Positions 25,364 to 34,400 of a stretch of DNA of 64,000 nucleotides are shown piece by piece. The notes under the pieces are model-generated. The model saw only the letters and a program-made list of their open reading frames with translations. It had not been told where the DNA came from and did not search any database. The position numbers and the translations under genes are program-made. Source of the DNA: Neptunitalea chrysea (GTDB taxonomy: Bacteria; Bacteroidota; Bacteroidia; Flavobacteriales; Flavobacteriaceae); NCBI RefSeq assembly GCF_027924145.1, contig NZ_BRVP01000003.1, positions 1 through 64,000 on the forward strand, read 5' to 3'. How positions within the stretch are numbered: position 1 is the first letter of the stretch; each line of letters starts with the position of its first letter.

Positions 25364-26341
25364 TTAAAGTACCATAAGGTTACAACCACGTATATCACTA
25401 TTGTCAAATCTTCCTATTACTTCAAAAGAGCCATCTTTGTATTTTTTACCAAGGTCTTGAGTGGCAATAAATGAGCACGAGTTAATATTGGCAAGATCTA
25501 TTACATTAATACCTCCATTTTTACCGTTTGGTAATATGGTAAGCGCATCTTCGGTATCTCTGGTAAGAATACTCATCCATGGAGAACATTCGAAGATTCC
25601 ATTGCCTTTAGAGTATCCTTGTGCCAATAATTCCGTCATCCCGTATTCAGAGTGTATGTAGGGTACCCCAAAACCTTTAGAAAGTACCTCGTGAAGTTCG
25701 GTTCTAATCATTTCTTTTCGCTTCCCTTTCATACCACCTGTTTCCATGACAATAGTATTTTTAAGTTGAAAAGAATGTTTTTCTACAAGGTCTAATAATG
25801 CAAATGATACCCCTATAAGCAATACTTTTTGTCCGCTTTCATCAAGCGCAATAAGTTTATCTTTTAGCTCTTCTAGATTATCAAGATAGAATCCGCTTTC
25901 AGGGTTGTTGCTTTTTTTAATAAGATCGTCTACCATATAAATAAGGGACGATCCTGTTCTTTCTAAATAAGAAGGTAATAAGGCTAAAACTACATAGTTT
26001 TCAATATTTCCATAAAAGTATTCAAATCCTTTACGGTAGCTTTTCTCATAAATACTAATAGCTGTTACCATATGTTTACTGGTGGTACTGCCTGTGGTGC
26101 CGCTGCTGGTAAAAACAGTTTCTACAGGAGCGATAGAAGATACTATTGCATGAGTTTTAAAAAATTGTATAGGTAGAAATGGTATGTGTTCTAAAGAGGT
26201 AACTTCTTCTGGTGATGTTTTAAGTAAGTTACAGAAAAGCCGATATACCTTATTTTTTTGATACTGATAATTAAAAACCTTAATAGCAGCTGCTGTAAAG
26301 TCGGTTTCATTTTTAATATCAAATATAAAATCGGTATTCAT
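25364..26341 (-). CDS. LuxE-like acyl-protein synthetase domain protein
   Basis: A 325-residue member of the acyl-protein synthetase (LuxE) branch of the adenylate-forming superfamily. The P-loop-like TVFTSSGTTGSTTSKH (about 77-92), the LIGVSFALLDL and METGGMKGKRKEMIR blocks and HSEYGMTELLAQGYS are typical of this family in Bacteroidota. It should activate a carboxylic acid with ATP and pass it to a protein thiol; the partner is unknown. The start is the ATG at 26341 (MNTDFIFDI): the Met eight codons earlier overlaps an AT-rich leader. Single gene between two terminators. Confidence 0.8.
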   Translation of the reverse strand: MNTDFIFDIKNETDFTAAAIKVFNYQYQKNKVYRLFCNLLKTSPEEVTSLEHIPFLPIQFFKTHAIVSSIAPVETVFTSSGTTGSTTSKHMVTAISIYEKSYRKGFEYFYGNIENYVVLALLPSYLERTGSSLIYMVDDLIKKSNNPESGFYLDNLEELKDKLIALDESGQKVLLIGVSFALLDLVEKHSFQLKNTIVMETGGMKGKRKEMIRTELHEVLSKGFGVPYIHSEYGMTELLAQGYSKGNGIFECSPWMSILTRDTEDALTILPNGKNGGINVIDLANINSCSFIATQDLGKKYKDGSFEVIGRFDNSDIRGCNLMVL

Positions 26342-26380
26342 GGAGTTTATAATTTTAAACTTCAAAATTAAGCAAAATAA

Positions 26381-26407
26381 AAAAGCTCCCCATAAAGGAG
26401 AGCTTTT
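26381..26407 (-). terminator. Terminator of the lamin-tail protein gene
   Basis: AAAAGCTC (26381-26388) pairs with GAGCTTTT (26400-26407). On the minus strand the stem is followed by more T residues. It lies 22 bases past the stop of the gene at 26429-28399. Confidence 0.85.
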
Positions 26408-26428
26408 AAATATATAGTATTATAAAAC

Positions 26429-28399
26429 TTATTTTATTACTAATTTTTGAGTAATAGAAGCTTCGTTCTGAGTTACTTTTAAAACGTATACGCCTTTCTC
26501 AAGAGTAGAAACGTTCACTATATTATTACTAATCGTAGTGTTAATTACTTGTTTTCCAAGTAAATCAAATATTTGAACATTCATATCGTTAGCTATGCTA
26601 CTAGTAATGTTTAAAGTACCATTAGTAACAGGGTTAGGATAAACTTCAAAAGTTACATTATTAAAGTTAATAGTGCTTAAAGAGTAAGAGTTTGTAGTAC
26701 CAGGAGTACCATAATCACCGTCTCCATAAGTAGTTGAAGCAATACCCCAATTACTACCAAGATCGTTAGAAGTAGCATCGTAAGCGTTAGTAGCTAATTC
26801 CATACTATAACCAGAAGGATCAGGGAAGGTAGAACCATTATCCCATACAACTTGGTCAATTATAGCACTAGAACATTCTATGATAATACCATCTGTACTA
26901 TTTCCTAATGAGAAGTTACTTGGGTATTCGTAATTAATAGTAACTCCTCCGTTGGTTGTTTGATCAGCGTTGTTTCCAAAAACAACATATCCATTAGCAG
27001 GAACTGTTAACGCACTAATGATAAACATTTCTGTTGTTGTATTTGTTTCGTCTGTTACTGTCCATCCAGACATATTAATATCACTAGCTGTGGTATTGTA
27101 AACTTCAAACCATTCTCCGTTTTCATCATAAACCGCAGAAGGGTTTTGCATAACTTCTGTAATAATTAAATCTCCAGGATTTGAACAAACTACAGAACCT
27201 AAACATGCAGGCGAATCAATAGTTAAAGAGTAATCACAACTACTACCTGTTCCTCCTAAAATGTCTACTTGTAAGTTAGTACCTTCGGTTACTCCTGTAA
27301 TAGAAATAGTACCAGAAGCCATAGCACTAGGATCGTCACCAGCAACTGTACCATCATTAACGTTTATAGTATAAGATGCTGTTCCTCCACCTGTAAAATC
27401 AATTGTAGCAGTGTAGGTGTCTACACCTGAAGTTGAAGCGTCACAAGTAGCAGCTTCGGTACCTAATGTTAAATCACATGGGTTTTCAACGCTAAATGTA
27501 ATTGTTTGGTTAACAGCAGGAGAAAGAGGGTTATGAGAATCATCTACTAATTCAGCATAAACAGTATATGTTCCACCATCAGCAACGGTGATTGTTTCAT
27601 CAGTTAAATCATATTTCATTGTCATGCTACCGCTATTCAAAGTCCAGTGAATATGTCCGTCACCATTACCAGCTGTGGCAACAGTAAAGTTTTGAGTAGT
27701 GAAAGATAATGTAGTAGAGGTAGTACCTGAACTAAAAACATATCCGTCTGCCGGAGCAGTAATAGTTAAAGCAGGAGAGGTAGAGCAGCCTGTATAAGCA
27801 CCAAGATCGGTCCAACCAGAATTACTAGCGGTAACAATCCATTCAGAATCAGTAGCATTTGTGCCAAAAGATCCTAATTCGTTAGGGTTTGGTCCACAAA
27901 CTGAAGTTTTACGAGTTAAAGTATGGTTTTGTGTTCCATTAGTTTCACCAGCAACGTCCCATCCGCTTCCTGGGTCTCCTTGTAAATCACCAATTAAATC
28001 GATAATAGTGTATGTTGAAGCTGTTGCATTAACCAAAGTTAATGCCATCGCATCGTCTCCATTACTTAGGTACGAGAAAGTGTCATCGGCTACAGCTAAA
28101 ATTGTAGCATCAGCACTCGGGTTAGCAAGTACAAAAACATCTCCATCTGATAAAGTAGTACCTGCTGGAAATGTATAATTATCAGGGTAATCAAATTCAC
28201 CTGCAACATTACACCCATTTGAGCAAGTAGAAAGAGAATAACCAGTTAGGTCAACATCAGCTCCTGTACCATTGTAGATTTCTAAAAATTTATTGTTACT
28301 AGACCCTTCAGCGTACATACTAAAGTATAAGTCGGAAGCTTGTGAGAAAGAAGCCGTAGTTACAAATAAAAGTAAAATAATTGAGTAGATTTTTTTCAT
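26429..28399 (-). CDS. T9SS-exported protein with two lamin-tail domains
   Basis: A 656-residue secreted protein. A signal peptide covers residues 1-21. A lamin-tail domain follows (about 22-160; NKFLEIYNGTGADVDLTGYSL), then a beta-sandwich region (about 210-310), a second linker domain with cysteines, a second lamin-tail domain (about 408-560; GEWFEVYNTTASDINMSGWT) and a type A T9SS sorting domain from about 580 (FEVYPNPVTNGTLNI to the end LVIK). In flavobacteria such domains often flank extracellular nucleases or phosphatases, but no catalytic domain is visible here. Probably a surface-bound adhesive or scaffold protein. A TAATTTTG box (28434-28427, minus strand) may be the -7 element. Confidence 0.85.
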   Translation of the reverse strand: MKKIYSIILLLFVTTASFSQASDLYFSMYAEGSSNNKFLEIYNGTGADVDLTGYSLSTCSNGCNVAGEFDYPDNYTFPAGTTLSDGDVFVLANPSADATILAVADDTFSYLSNGDDAMALTLVNATASTYTIIDLIGDLQGDPGSGWDVAGETNGTQNHTLTRKTSVCGPNPNELGSFGTNATDSEWIVTASNSGWTDLGAYTGCSTSPALTITAPADGYVFSSGTTSTTLSFTTQNFTVATAGNGDGHIHWTLNSGSMTMKYDLTDETITVADGGTYTVYAELVDDSHNPLSPAVNQTITFSVENPCDLTLGTEAATCDASTSGVDTYTATIDFTGGGTASYTINVNDGTVAGDDPSAMASGTISITGVTEGTNLQVDILGGTGSSCDYSLTIDSPACLGSVVCSNPGDLIITEVMQNPSAVYDENGEWFEVYNTTASDINMSGWTVTDETNTTTEMFIISALTVPANGYVVFGNNADQTTNGGVTINYEYPSNFSLGNSTDGIIIECSSAIIDQVVWDNGSTFPDPSGYSMELATNAYDATSNDLGSNWGIASTTYGDGDYGTPGTTNSYSLSTINFNNVTFEVYPNPVTNGTLNITSSIANDMNVQIFDLLGKQVINTTISNNIVNVSTLEKGVYVLKVTQNEASITQKLVIK

Positions 28400-28654
28400 A
28401 ATATATGAAATTTAATTTTTTGTACTCAAAATTAGTAAAATGTAACATTATAAGCGCTTTGTGTTATGCATTTTAACGATTTGGTAACAGTATTTGTAAG
28501 GTTTAAGTGATATTGTTTCAAATTGTTAATCAGATATACCATTTAGCTACTTTAATTTTATGTTGTATTATGAAGAACAAATAGTTAATAGAAGTTAAAT
28601 TTTAATATTATATTTACTTTTGAGCAACTTTTATAATAGAAGAAGCAATAAATC

Positions 28655-29344
28655 ATGAAAAAAAAAGACGTTAAAATTTTATTGGTAGATGATGAACCGG
28701 ATATTTTGGAGATTGTTGGGTATAATTTATCGTTAGAAGGGTATCAAATAAGTACAGCATCAAACGGTTTAGAAGCTGTAACAAAAGCTAAGAAAGAAAA
28801 GCCGCATCTTGTTATATTAGATGTGATGATGCCAGAAATGGACGGTATAGAAGCCTGCGAGCAAATACGAAAGGTTCCTGATTTGTCTGATACAATTATT
28901 ACATTTTTAACGGCAAGGGGAGAAGATTATTCTCAAATGGCAGGATTTGATGCCGGTGCTGATGACTATATAACAAAACCTATTAAACCAAAGGTTTTGG
29001 TAAGTAAAGTGAAGGCATTATTAAGAAGATTGAAAGATAGCAATGAAGAAGTAGCCGATGATATTGTTAAAGTTGGTGATATTGTTATTAATAGAGTTGA
29101 GTACAAGATTATTCAGAATGGTACTGAGATTATATTGCCAAGAAAAGAGTTTGAATTATTGTCGCTATTAGCTTCTAGACCAGGAAAAGTATTTAAAAGG
29201 GAAGAAATTTTAGATAAAGTTTGGGGTAACGAAGTTATTGTTGGTGGTAGAACTATTGATGTTCACATTAGAAAACTTAGAGAAAAAATTGGCGATGACC
29301 ACTTTAAAACCATTAAAGGGGTAGGATATAAATTTGTATTGTAA
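28655..29344 (+). CDS. PhoB-like response regulator
   Basis: A 229-residue OmpR/PhoB-type regulator: receiver domain with the acidic pair in LLVDDEPD, phospho-acceptor Asp56 in LDVMMPEMDG, Thr in TFLTARGE and Lys in ITKPIKPK; then a winged-helix domain (about 128-227, KVFKREEILDKVWG to KGVGYKFVL). The linker and the partner kinase eight bases downstream resemble the PhoB/PhoR pair common in Bacteroidota, but no phosphate genes lie nearby, so the stimulus is not assigned. TACTTTTG at 28615-28622 is a good -7 box without a clear -33 element. Confidence 0.9.
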   Translation: MKKKDVKILLVDDEPDILEIVGYNLSLEGYQISTASNGLEAVTKAKKEKPHLVILDVMMPEMDGIEACEQIRKVPDLSDTIITFLTARGEDYSQMAGFDAGADDYITKPIKPKVLVSKVKALLRRLKDSNEEVADDIVKVGDIVINRVEYKIIQNGTEIILPRKEFELLSLLASRPGKVFKREEILDKVWGNEVIVGGRTIDVHIRKLREKIGDDHFKTIKGVGYKFVL

Positions 29345-29351
29345 TTTTTGA

Positions 29352-30440
29352 ATGTCGAGAAAGCTTAAAAAGTCTTACCGATTTGCCTTAAAGTCATCTT
29401 TATTTATTACCATTAGTTCTTCTATATTGGTAAGCTTATTATTGAGCTTAACCGGAGGAGTCTTTGATTGGTGGGTTATCTTGGGTTATGCAATAGCTAT
29501 TTTTTTATTGTCGTTTTTCTTTTTGCAATACCGAGTAGAGAAATTTATCTACAAAAGAGTAAAAAGAATTTATGACGATGTCTCCTTATTAGAATCTACC
29601 TCTTTTAATGAGCAGCCCATTACTACAGATATGTCTACACTTACCAAGGAAATTGAGAAATTTGCTAAGGATAAGAAACTGCAAATTGAAACTTTAAAGG
29701 TTAGGGAAGAATATAGAAAAGAGTTCATGGGAAATGTTTCTCATGAACTTAAAACCCCCTTGTTTACAATACAAGGGTATTTACTTACATTGCTAGATGG
29801 TGCAATGGATGATAAAAATATACGTAAAAAGTATTTACAAAGAGCGGCTAAAGGGGTAGATAGATTAATTTACATTGTAAAAGATTTAGATATGATTTCT
29901 AAATTAGAAGTAGGTAATCTAATACTAGAACAAGAAGCTTTTGATATAGTAGAGCTCATACAAAGTGTTTTTGAATTATTTGAAATGAAAGCCAATAAGA
30001 AAAATATTGTGCTAACGTTTGATATACCGTATGAGCCTATTTATGTATATGCCGATAAAGAACGTATTCAGCAATGTGTGGCTAATCTGGTGGTAAATAG
30101 TATTAAGTATGGTAAGATGGATGGTACTACTGAAATTAGCATTGAAAACCTTATCAAGAATAAAATTATAATTAGAGTTACCGATAACGGAGAAGGTATA
30201 GAGCAATCAAATATTAGAAGATTATTTGAGCGTTTTTATCGCGTAGATAAATCTGGGAACCGAAAAGAAGGAGGTTCTGGTTTAGGGCTGTCTATAGTGA
30301 AGCATATTATTGAAGCGCATAAAGAGAAGATTTATGTTGAAAGCGTATTTGGTGTAGGTTCTGAGTTTTCTTTTACGTTAGAAAAAGCTGCAGAAGACCA
30401 AATATTGGAAGCTGAGGAAATGTATGATGATGAGATATAA
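29352..30440 (+). CDS. PhoR-like sensor histidine kinase
   Basis: A 362-residue kinase with two adjacent N-terminal transmembrane helices (about 13-32 and 38-58) and almost no periplasmic loop, so it probably senses through membrane or cytosolic partners, as PhoR does. Phospho-acceptor His131 in NVSHELKTP, N-box CVANLVVNSIKYG, G1 DNGEGI, F-box ERFYRVD and G2 GGSGLGLSIVK are all present. The C-terminus ends in an acidic tail (EAEEMYDDEI). Co-transcribed with the regulator upstream. It converges with the LacI gene, 24 bases between stops, with no clear terminator. Confidence 0.9.
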   Translation: MSRKLKKSYRFALKSSLFITISSSILVSLLLSLTGGVFDWWVILGYAIAIFLLSFFFLQYRVEKFIYKRVKRIYDDVSLLESTSFNEQPITTDMSTLTKEIEKFAKDKKLQIETLKVREEYRKEFMGNVSHELKTPLFTIQGYLLTLLDGAMDDKNIRKKYLQRAAKGVDRLIYIVKDLDMISKLEVGNLILEQEAFDIVELIQSVFELFEMKANKKNIVLTFDIPYEPIYVYADKERIQQCVANLVVNSIKYGKMDGTTEISIENLIKNKIIIRVTDNGEGIEQSNIRRLFERFYRVDKSGNRKEGGSGLGLSIVKHIIEAHKEKIYVESVFGVGSEFSFTLEKAAEDQILEAEEMYDDEI

Positions 30441-30464
30441 GCTTACTTTAGCCTATACTATTCA

Positions 30465-31499
30465 TTAATTACGTTTTGATGAAGCTCTTACAAGTACATC
30501 TGTATTTAAAGTAATTGTTTTACAAAGTCGTTCCCCAGTTGTTTTCATAGATTCCATTTCTTCTTTTAAAAGTAAAAAAGCTTGTGCACCCATAGTAAAT
30601 CCGGGCTGATCTATAGTACTTAACTTTGGAGAAATAACACCAGACATGAACCAGTTACTAAAACCAATTACAGCAACTTGCTCTGGTACTTTTATCTGTT
30701 GCTCATTCAGGTAGGTAAGTATACCAACAGCTACTAAATCAGTTATAGCAAAAAATCCATCTACATCGGGGTATTTTGTCATTATTTTTTTTGTAAATTC
30801 ATAACCTTCTTCATAACATACACGTTCACATGGAATTACTAACTCAGGGTTAAAAGGAATATTATGATGCGCTAAAGCTGCTTTATATCCTAAAAAGCGG
30901 TCAATGGCATTTTGAGGATTTAAAGGACCTCTAATATGTGCTATTTTTTTACACCCCATATTTATAAGATGATTTACAGCATCAAATGCAGCTTTTTTAT
31001 CGTCGATAACTACTTTAGAACAGTCAATTAGTTTCGAAATTTTGTCAATAAGAACAAATGGAATTTTTTTGTTGATAATCATTTTTAAATAGTCCTCATC
31101 ATTAGATTGATTCGATAAAGACATAATAATACCATCAACTTTTTTGCTAATAAGTAATTCTACTTGCCTTTTCTCCATCTCTTTTTTCTCATTAGATTGT
31201 AGAATAATCACAAAATAGTTTTGTCTTTCGGCTTCTTCTATTACCCCGTTAATAACACTAGAGAAAAAATGATGTACTACCTCTGGTATAATAATACCAA
31301 TGGTTCTTGTTTCCTTTGTTCTAAAGTTAACAGCTAATGAGTTAGGGGTATAGTTAAGCTGATCGGCCATATCAATAACCCTTTGTCGCGTAACTGCACT
31401 AACATCTGAATACCCTTTGAGAGCTTTTGATACTGTGGTTACGGATATGTTTAATTTTTCGGCGATTAACTTTAAAGTAGGCTCTTTTTGTTGCTTCAT
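30465..31499 (-). CDS. LacI-family regulator of the sugar locus
   Basis: A 344-residue repressor. The helix-turn-helix LKLIAEKLNISVTTVSKAL is at residues 9-27, the hinge helix with TPNSLAVNFRT follows at about 51-61, and the rest is a periplasmic-binding-protein-like sugar sensor domain (TIGIIIPEVVHHFF, FFAITDLVAVGIL, TIDQPGFTMG). It is divergent from the TonB receptor that heads the sugar operon. A perfect inverted repeat with two LacI-type operators (31538-31578) lies 38 bases before its start codon, so it likely controls both the operon and itself. The inducer is probably the imported sugar or a product of it. Confidence 0.92.
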   Translation of the reverse strand: MKQQKEPTLKLIAEKLNISVTTVSKALKGYSDVSAVTRQRVIDMADQLNYTPNSLAVNFRTKETRTIGIIIPEVVHHFFSSVINGVIEEAERQNYFVIILQSNEKKEMEKRQVELLISKKVDGIIMSLSNQSNDEDYLKMIINKKIPFVLIDKISKLIDCSKVVIDDKKAAFDAVNHLINMGCKKIAHIRGPLNPQNAIDRFLGYKAALAHHNIPFNPELVIPCERVCYEEGYEFTKKIMTKYPDVDGFFAITDLVAVGILTYLNEQQIKVPEQVAVIGFSNWFMSGVISPKLSTIDQPGFTMGAQAFLLLKEEMESMKTTGERLCKTITLNTDVLVRASSKRN

Positions 31500-31537
31500 A
31501 AGTTTAAATATAGCATAAAATATGGAATGCGATACTA

Positions 31538-31578
31538 AAACGAAAACGATTTCGATGTTTTCGAAATCGTTTTCGTTT
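31538..31578. promoter_or_regulatory. Double LacI-type operator (18-bp inverted repeat)
   Basis: An 18-base arm (31538-31555) is repeated as a perfect reverse complement at 31561-31578 around a five-base centre. Each arm carries a near-palindromic 14-mer of the pattern CGAAAnCGnTTTCG: CGAAAACGATTTCG (31541-31554) and CGAAATCGTTTTCG (31562-31575), with the central CG usual in LacI-family operators. Their centres are 21 bases apart, two helical turns. Located between the LacI gene and the TonB receptor. Confidence 0.8.
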
Positions 31579-31665
31579 GATAAATTAGTTATTTTCGTTT
31601 ATTGAAATTATACATTTACTAAAAATCAGGTAATTGTATTGTCAAATAATTAAAACAAACAAATA

Positions 31666-34302
31666 ATGAGATCGAATTTTATGAATATTAAAATAACAGT
31701 TTTACTGATATTGTTTGCATCCTTAGGGATGTATGCACAAGAGAGTACTTTATTCGGAACTGTTAAAGATGTAAATGGAGAACCTTTACTTGGAGTAAAT
31801 GTAACTTTAGAAAATACTGCTATTGGTACCTCAACAGATTTTGATGGGAATTACCAAATAGCGGGCTTAACTGATGGGGACATCACTATTGTTGTTACCT
31901 ATATAGGATTTAAATCGCAAAAACAGAATGTAACCATTAATGGAGAAACCAAACTTGACATTGTTTTAGAGGAAGATGCTACTCAACTTACAGATGTAGT
32001 AGTTACAGGGGTTTTGAATCCTAAATCTAAACTACAGTCAAGTGTTTCTATTAGTAGTGTAGGGCCTGCAAAGATTGCAGAGTCGGCTCCTAGGGTAACC
32101 GCTGAGGTGTTTCGTTCGGTACCCGGTATTAAATCTGAATCAACAGGAGGTGAAGGTAACGCCAATATTACAGTAAGGGGTATTCCGGTAGCTTCGGGTG
32201 GTGGTAAGTTTTTACAATTACATGAAGATGGTTTGCCGGTAATGCAATTTGGAGATGTGGCCTTTGGAAATTCCGATATCTTCTTAAGATATGATCAAAC
32301 GGTTTCAAGAATCGAGGCTATTCGTGGTGGTTCAGCTTCTACCTTAGCCAGTAATTCACCTGCAGGAATTATTAATTTCATTAGTAAGAACGGAAAAGTA
32401 GAAGGTGGTTCTTTAACACACTCTTTGGGAATAGACTATAAAAATAGTAGAACCGATTTTGAGTATGGGGCACCCCTTAATGAGTCACTTAATTTCCATA
32501 TGGGTGGATTTTTCCGCCAGGGAGAAGGACCTAGAAATACCGGATATACGGCTAACGTTGGTGGGCAATTTAAAGCAAACTTGACAAAAGAGTTTGAAAA
32601 AGGATATGTTCGTTTATATGTTAAGTATTTAAATGATAAAGCAGTAGGGTACTTACCAATGCCAGTACAGGTTTCGGGTACCAATGCAAACCCTGAATGG
32701 TCTTCACTTTCAAGTTTTGATATTTTACACGATGCACCACATAGTGCTTTATTTTTAGATAACCTTAGTGTTGGTGCAGATGGGCAACCAAGAAGAAGTA
32801 ATATAGGGGATGGTATGCGCCCAATAGCCACTTCTTTTGGAGCAGAAATGTCTTTTAATCTTAAAGCAGGATGGAAGATTGAAGAACGTTTTAGATTAAA
32901 TTTCAATAAAGGTAGATTTGTATCTCCGTTTCCGGCAGATGTGCAAACGGCAGGGAACTATGCAACGGAGTTTGGCGTTGGTAATTTAACGTACGCTAAT
33001 GGTGTTAATGCAGGGGAAGCATTTTCTAATAGTGCTTTAGCAATGCGTATTCACTTATTTGATGTAGAGATAAACAATTTCAATAATTTCACTAACGACT
33101 TAAAGCTATCTAAAAAGTTTGGGAATCTAGATGTATCTGCAGGGTATTACAGAGCTATTCAGAATATTTCAATGTCATGGTTATGGAACTCATACCTATT
33201 AGAAGTTAAAGGAGATAATGCAGCATTGTTAAATGCAGGAGATGCATCTACTAACGGATTGTATGCTTATGGTGTACCTTCATGGGGAAACTGTTGTACA
33301 CGTAATTACGATGCTGTTTACGATATTTCTGCACCGTATGTTGGAGCTGAATATGAAGTAACTGAAAAATTAAACGTTGATGCTAGTGTTCGTTTTGATT
33401 ATGGAACTGCAAGAGGGACGTATGCCGGGTCAACACAAGCACAAGACTTAGACGTAAATAATGATGGTGTTATTCAAACCAATGAAGAGAGTGTTTCTGT
33501 AGTAGATAATGCCAATAGATTACCTATTAATTATGATTTTGATTATATGTCATATTCCTTTGGTGCTAACTATTTATTAAATGACAATCAATCGGTTTTT
33601 GCAAGACATAGTAAAGGTGGACGTGCCAATGCAGATAGATTATTATTTGGTTCTGCTGTATTAGCATCGGGAGCAGCAATTAACGGATTGAGTGCAGATA
33701 AAGTAACACAAACAGAGGTTGGTTTTAAACATAGAAAAGGAGACTTTGCTTTATATACAACTGGATTTTTAGCAAATACCTCTGAGCAGAACTGGGATTT
33801 TGCCGGTGGTTCACCAAGAGAAATTCAAAGAGAATATCAGGCATACGGTATTGAATTGGAAGCATATTATACTAAGAAGAGATTTGATATAGGAGGTAGT
33901 GTAACTTGGACAGATGCCGAAATCAAAGAAGATTTCTTCAATCCTGAGTTCATTGGAAACACTCCTAGACGTCAGGCAGATTTTATCTATAATGCGAATG
34001 TTTCTTATAGAATGGGTAAATCAAATGAGCATATGTTAGGATTTAGTGTAATTGGTACAACAAAGTCTTATGCTCAGGATAGTAATGAGTTAGTAATGCC
34101 AGGATATGCATATGTAAATCCGTTTGTGAGGTTTCAATTAATAGATGGTTTAACTGCTTCATTGAATGTAAATAATGTGTTTGATACCATTGGTATCACA
34201 GAAGTAGAGGAAGGTAGTATTACAGAAAATACAAATAATATAGTGAGAGCAAGGGCTATTAACGGAAGAACAACGTCGTTAACCCTATCATATAAGTTTT
34301 AG
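31666..34302 (+). CDS. TonB-dependent receptor of the sugar locus
   Basis: An 878-residue outer-membrane receptor. A signal peptide (ending MYAQ, about residue 24) is followed by a CarboxypepD-regulatory-like domain (about 27-105; LFGTVKDVNGEPLLGVNV), a plug domain (about 120-240; VTVRGIPVAS, IEAIRGGSASTLASNSPAGIINFI) and a long beta-barrel ending in TSLTLSYKF. It probably imports a di- or oligosaccharide across the outer membrane. No SusD-like lipoprotein is encoded next to it, so it differs from classical SusCD pairs. A second ATG 15 bases downstream (MNIKITVLLIL) could also be the start. Divergent from the LacI gene, behind the double operator. Confidence 0.92.
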   Translation: MRSNFMNIKITVLLILFASLGMYAQESTLFGTVKDVNGEPLLGVNVTLENTAIGTSTDFDGNYQIAGLTDGDITIVVTYIGFKSQKQNVTINGETKLDIVLEEDATQLTDVVVTGVLNPKSKLQSSVSISSVGPAKIAESAPRVTAEVFRSVPGIKSESTGGEGNANITVRGIPVASGGGKFLQLHEDGLPVMQFGDVAFGNSDIFLRYDQTVSRIEAIRGGSASTLASNSPAGIINFISKNGKVEGGSLTHSLGIDYKNSRTDFEYGAPLNESLNFHMGGFFRQGEGPRNTGYTANVGGQFKANLTKEFEKGYVRLYVKYLNDKAVGYLPMPVQVSGTNANPEWSSLSSFDILHDAPHSALFLDNLSVGADGQPRRSNIGDGMRPIATSFGAEMSFNLKAGWKIEERFRLNFNKGRFVSPFPADVQTAGNYATEFGVGNLTYANGVNAGEAFSNSALAMRIHLFDVEINNFNNFTNDLKLSKKFGNLDVSAGYYRAIQNISMSWLWNSYLLEVKGDNAALLNAGDASTNGLYAYGVPSWGNCCTRNYDAVYDISAPYVGAEYEVTEKLNVDASVRFDYGTARGTYAGSTQAQDLDVNNDGVIQTNEESVSVVDNANRLPINYDFDYMSYSFGANYLLNDNQSVFARHSKGGRANADRLLFGSAVLASGAAINGLSADKVTQTEVGFKHRKGDFALYTTGFLANTSEQNWDFAGGSPREIQREYQAYGIELEAYYTKKRFDIGGSVTWTDAEIKEDFFNPEFIGNTPRRQADFIYNANVSYRMGKSNEHMLGFSVIGTTKSYAQDSNELVMPGYAYVNPFVRFQLIDGLTASLNVNNVFDTIGITEVEEGSITENTNNIVRARAINGRTTSLTLSYKF

Positions 34303-34350
34303 TTTAAGTAGTATTTTGAGTAAGTTGAAGAATGATCATGCAGTGATGAA

Positions 34351-34380
34351 AAGTTCCGGTGCTGTATAGCGCCGGAACTT
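34351..34380 (+). terminator. Stem-loop between TonB receptor and downstream genes
   Basis: AAGTTCCGG (34351-34359) pairs with CCGGAACTT (34372-34380), and GC/GC pairs extend it inside. It is not followed by a good T-run (AATTAAAATT), so it may act as a partial terminator or as an mRNA-stabilising hairpin that sets a difference between receptor and downstream gene expression. Confidence 0.55.
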
Positions 34381-34400
34381 AATTAAAATTGAATAGTAAC

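Noticed and set aside
31538-31578. Inverted repeat near the LacI gene as a transcription terminator
   Set aside because: It lies between two divergent start codons and contains LacI-type operator cores, so an operator explains it better.
31666-34302. SusC of a SusCD pair
   Set aside because: No SusD-like lipoprotein follows; the next gene encodes a glutaredoxin-like protein, so it is called a TonB receptor only.
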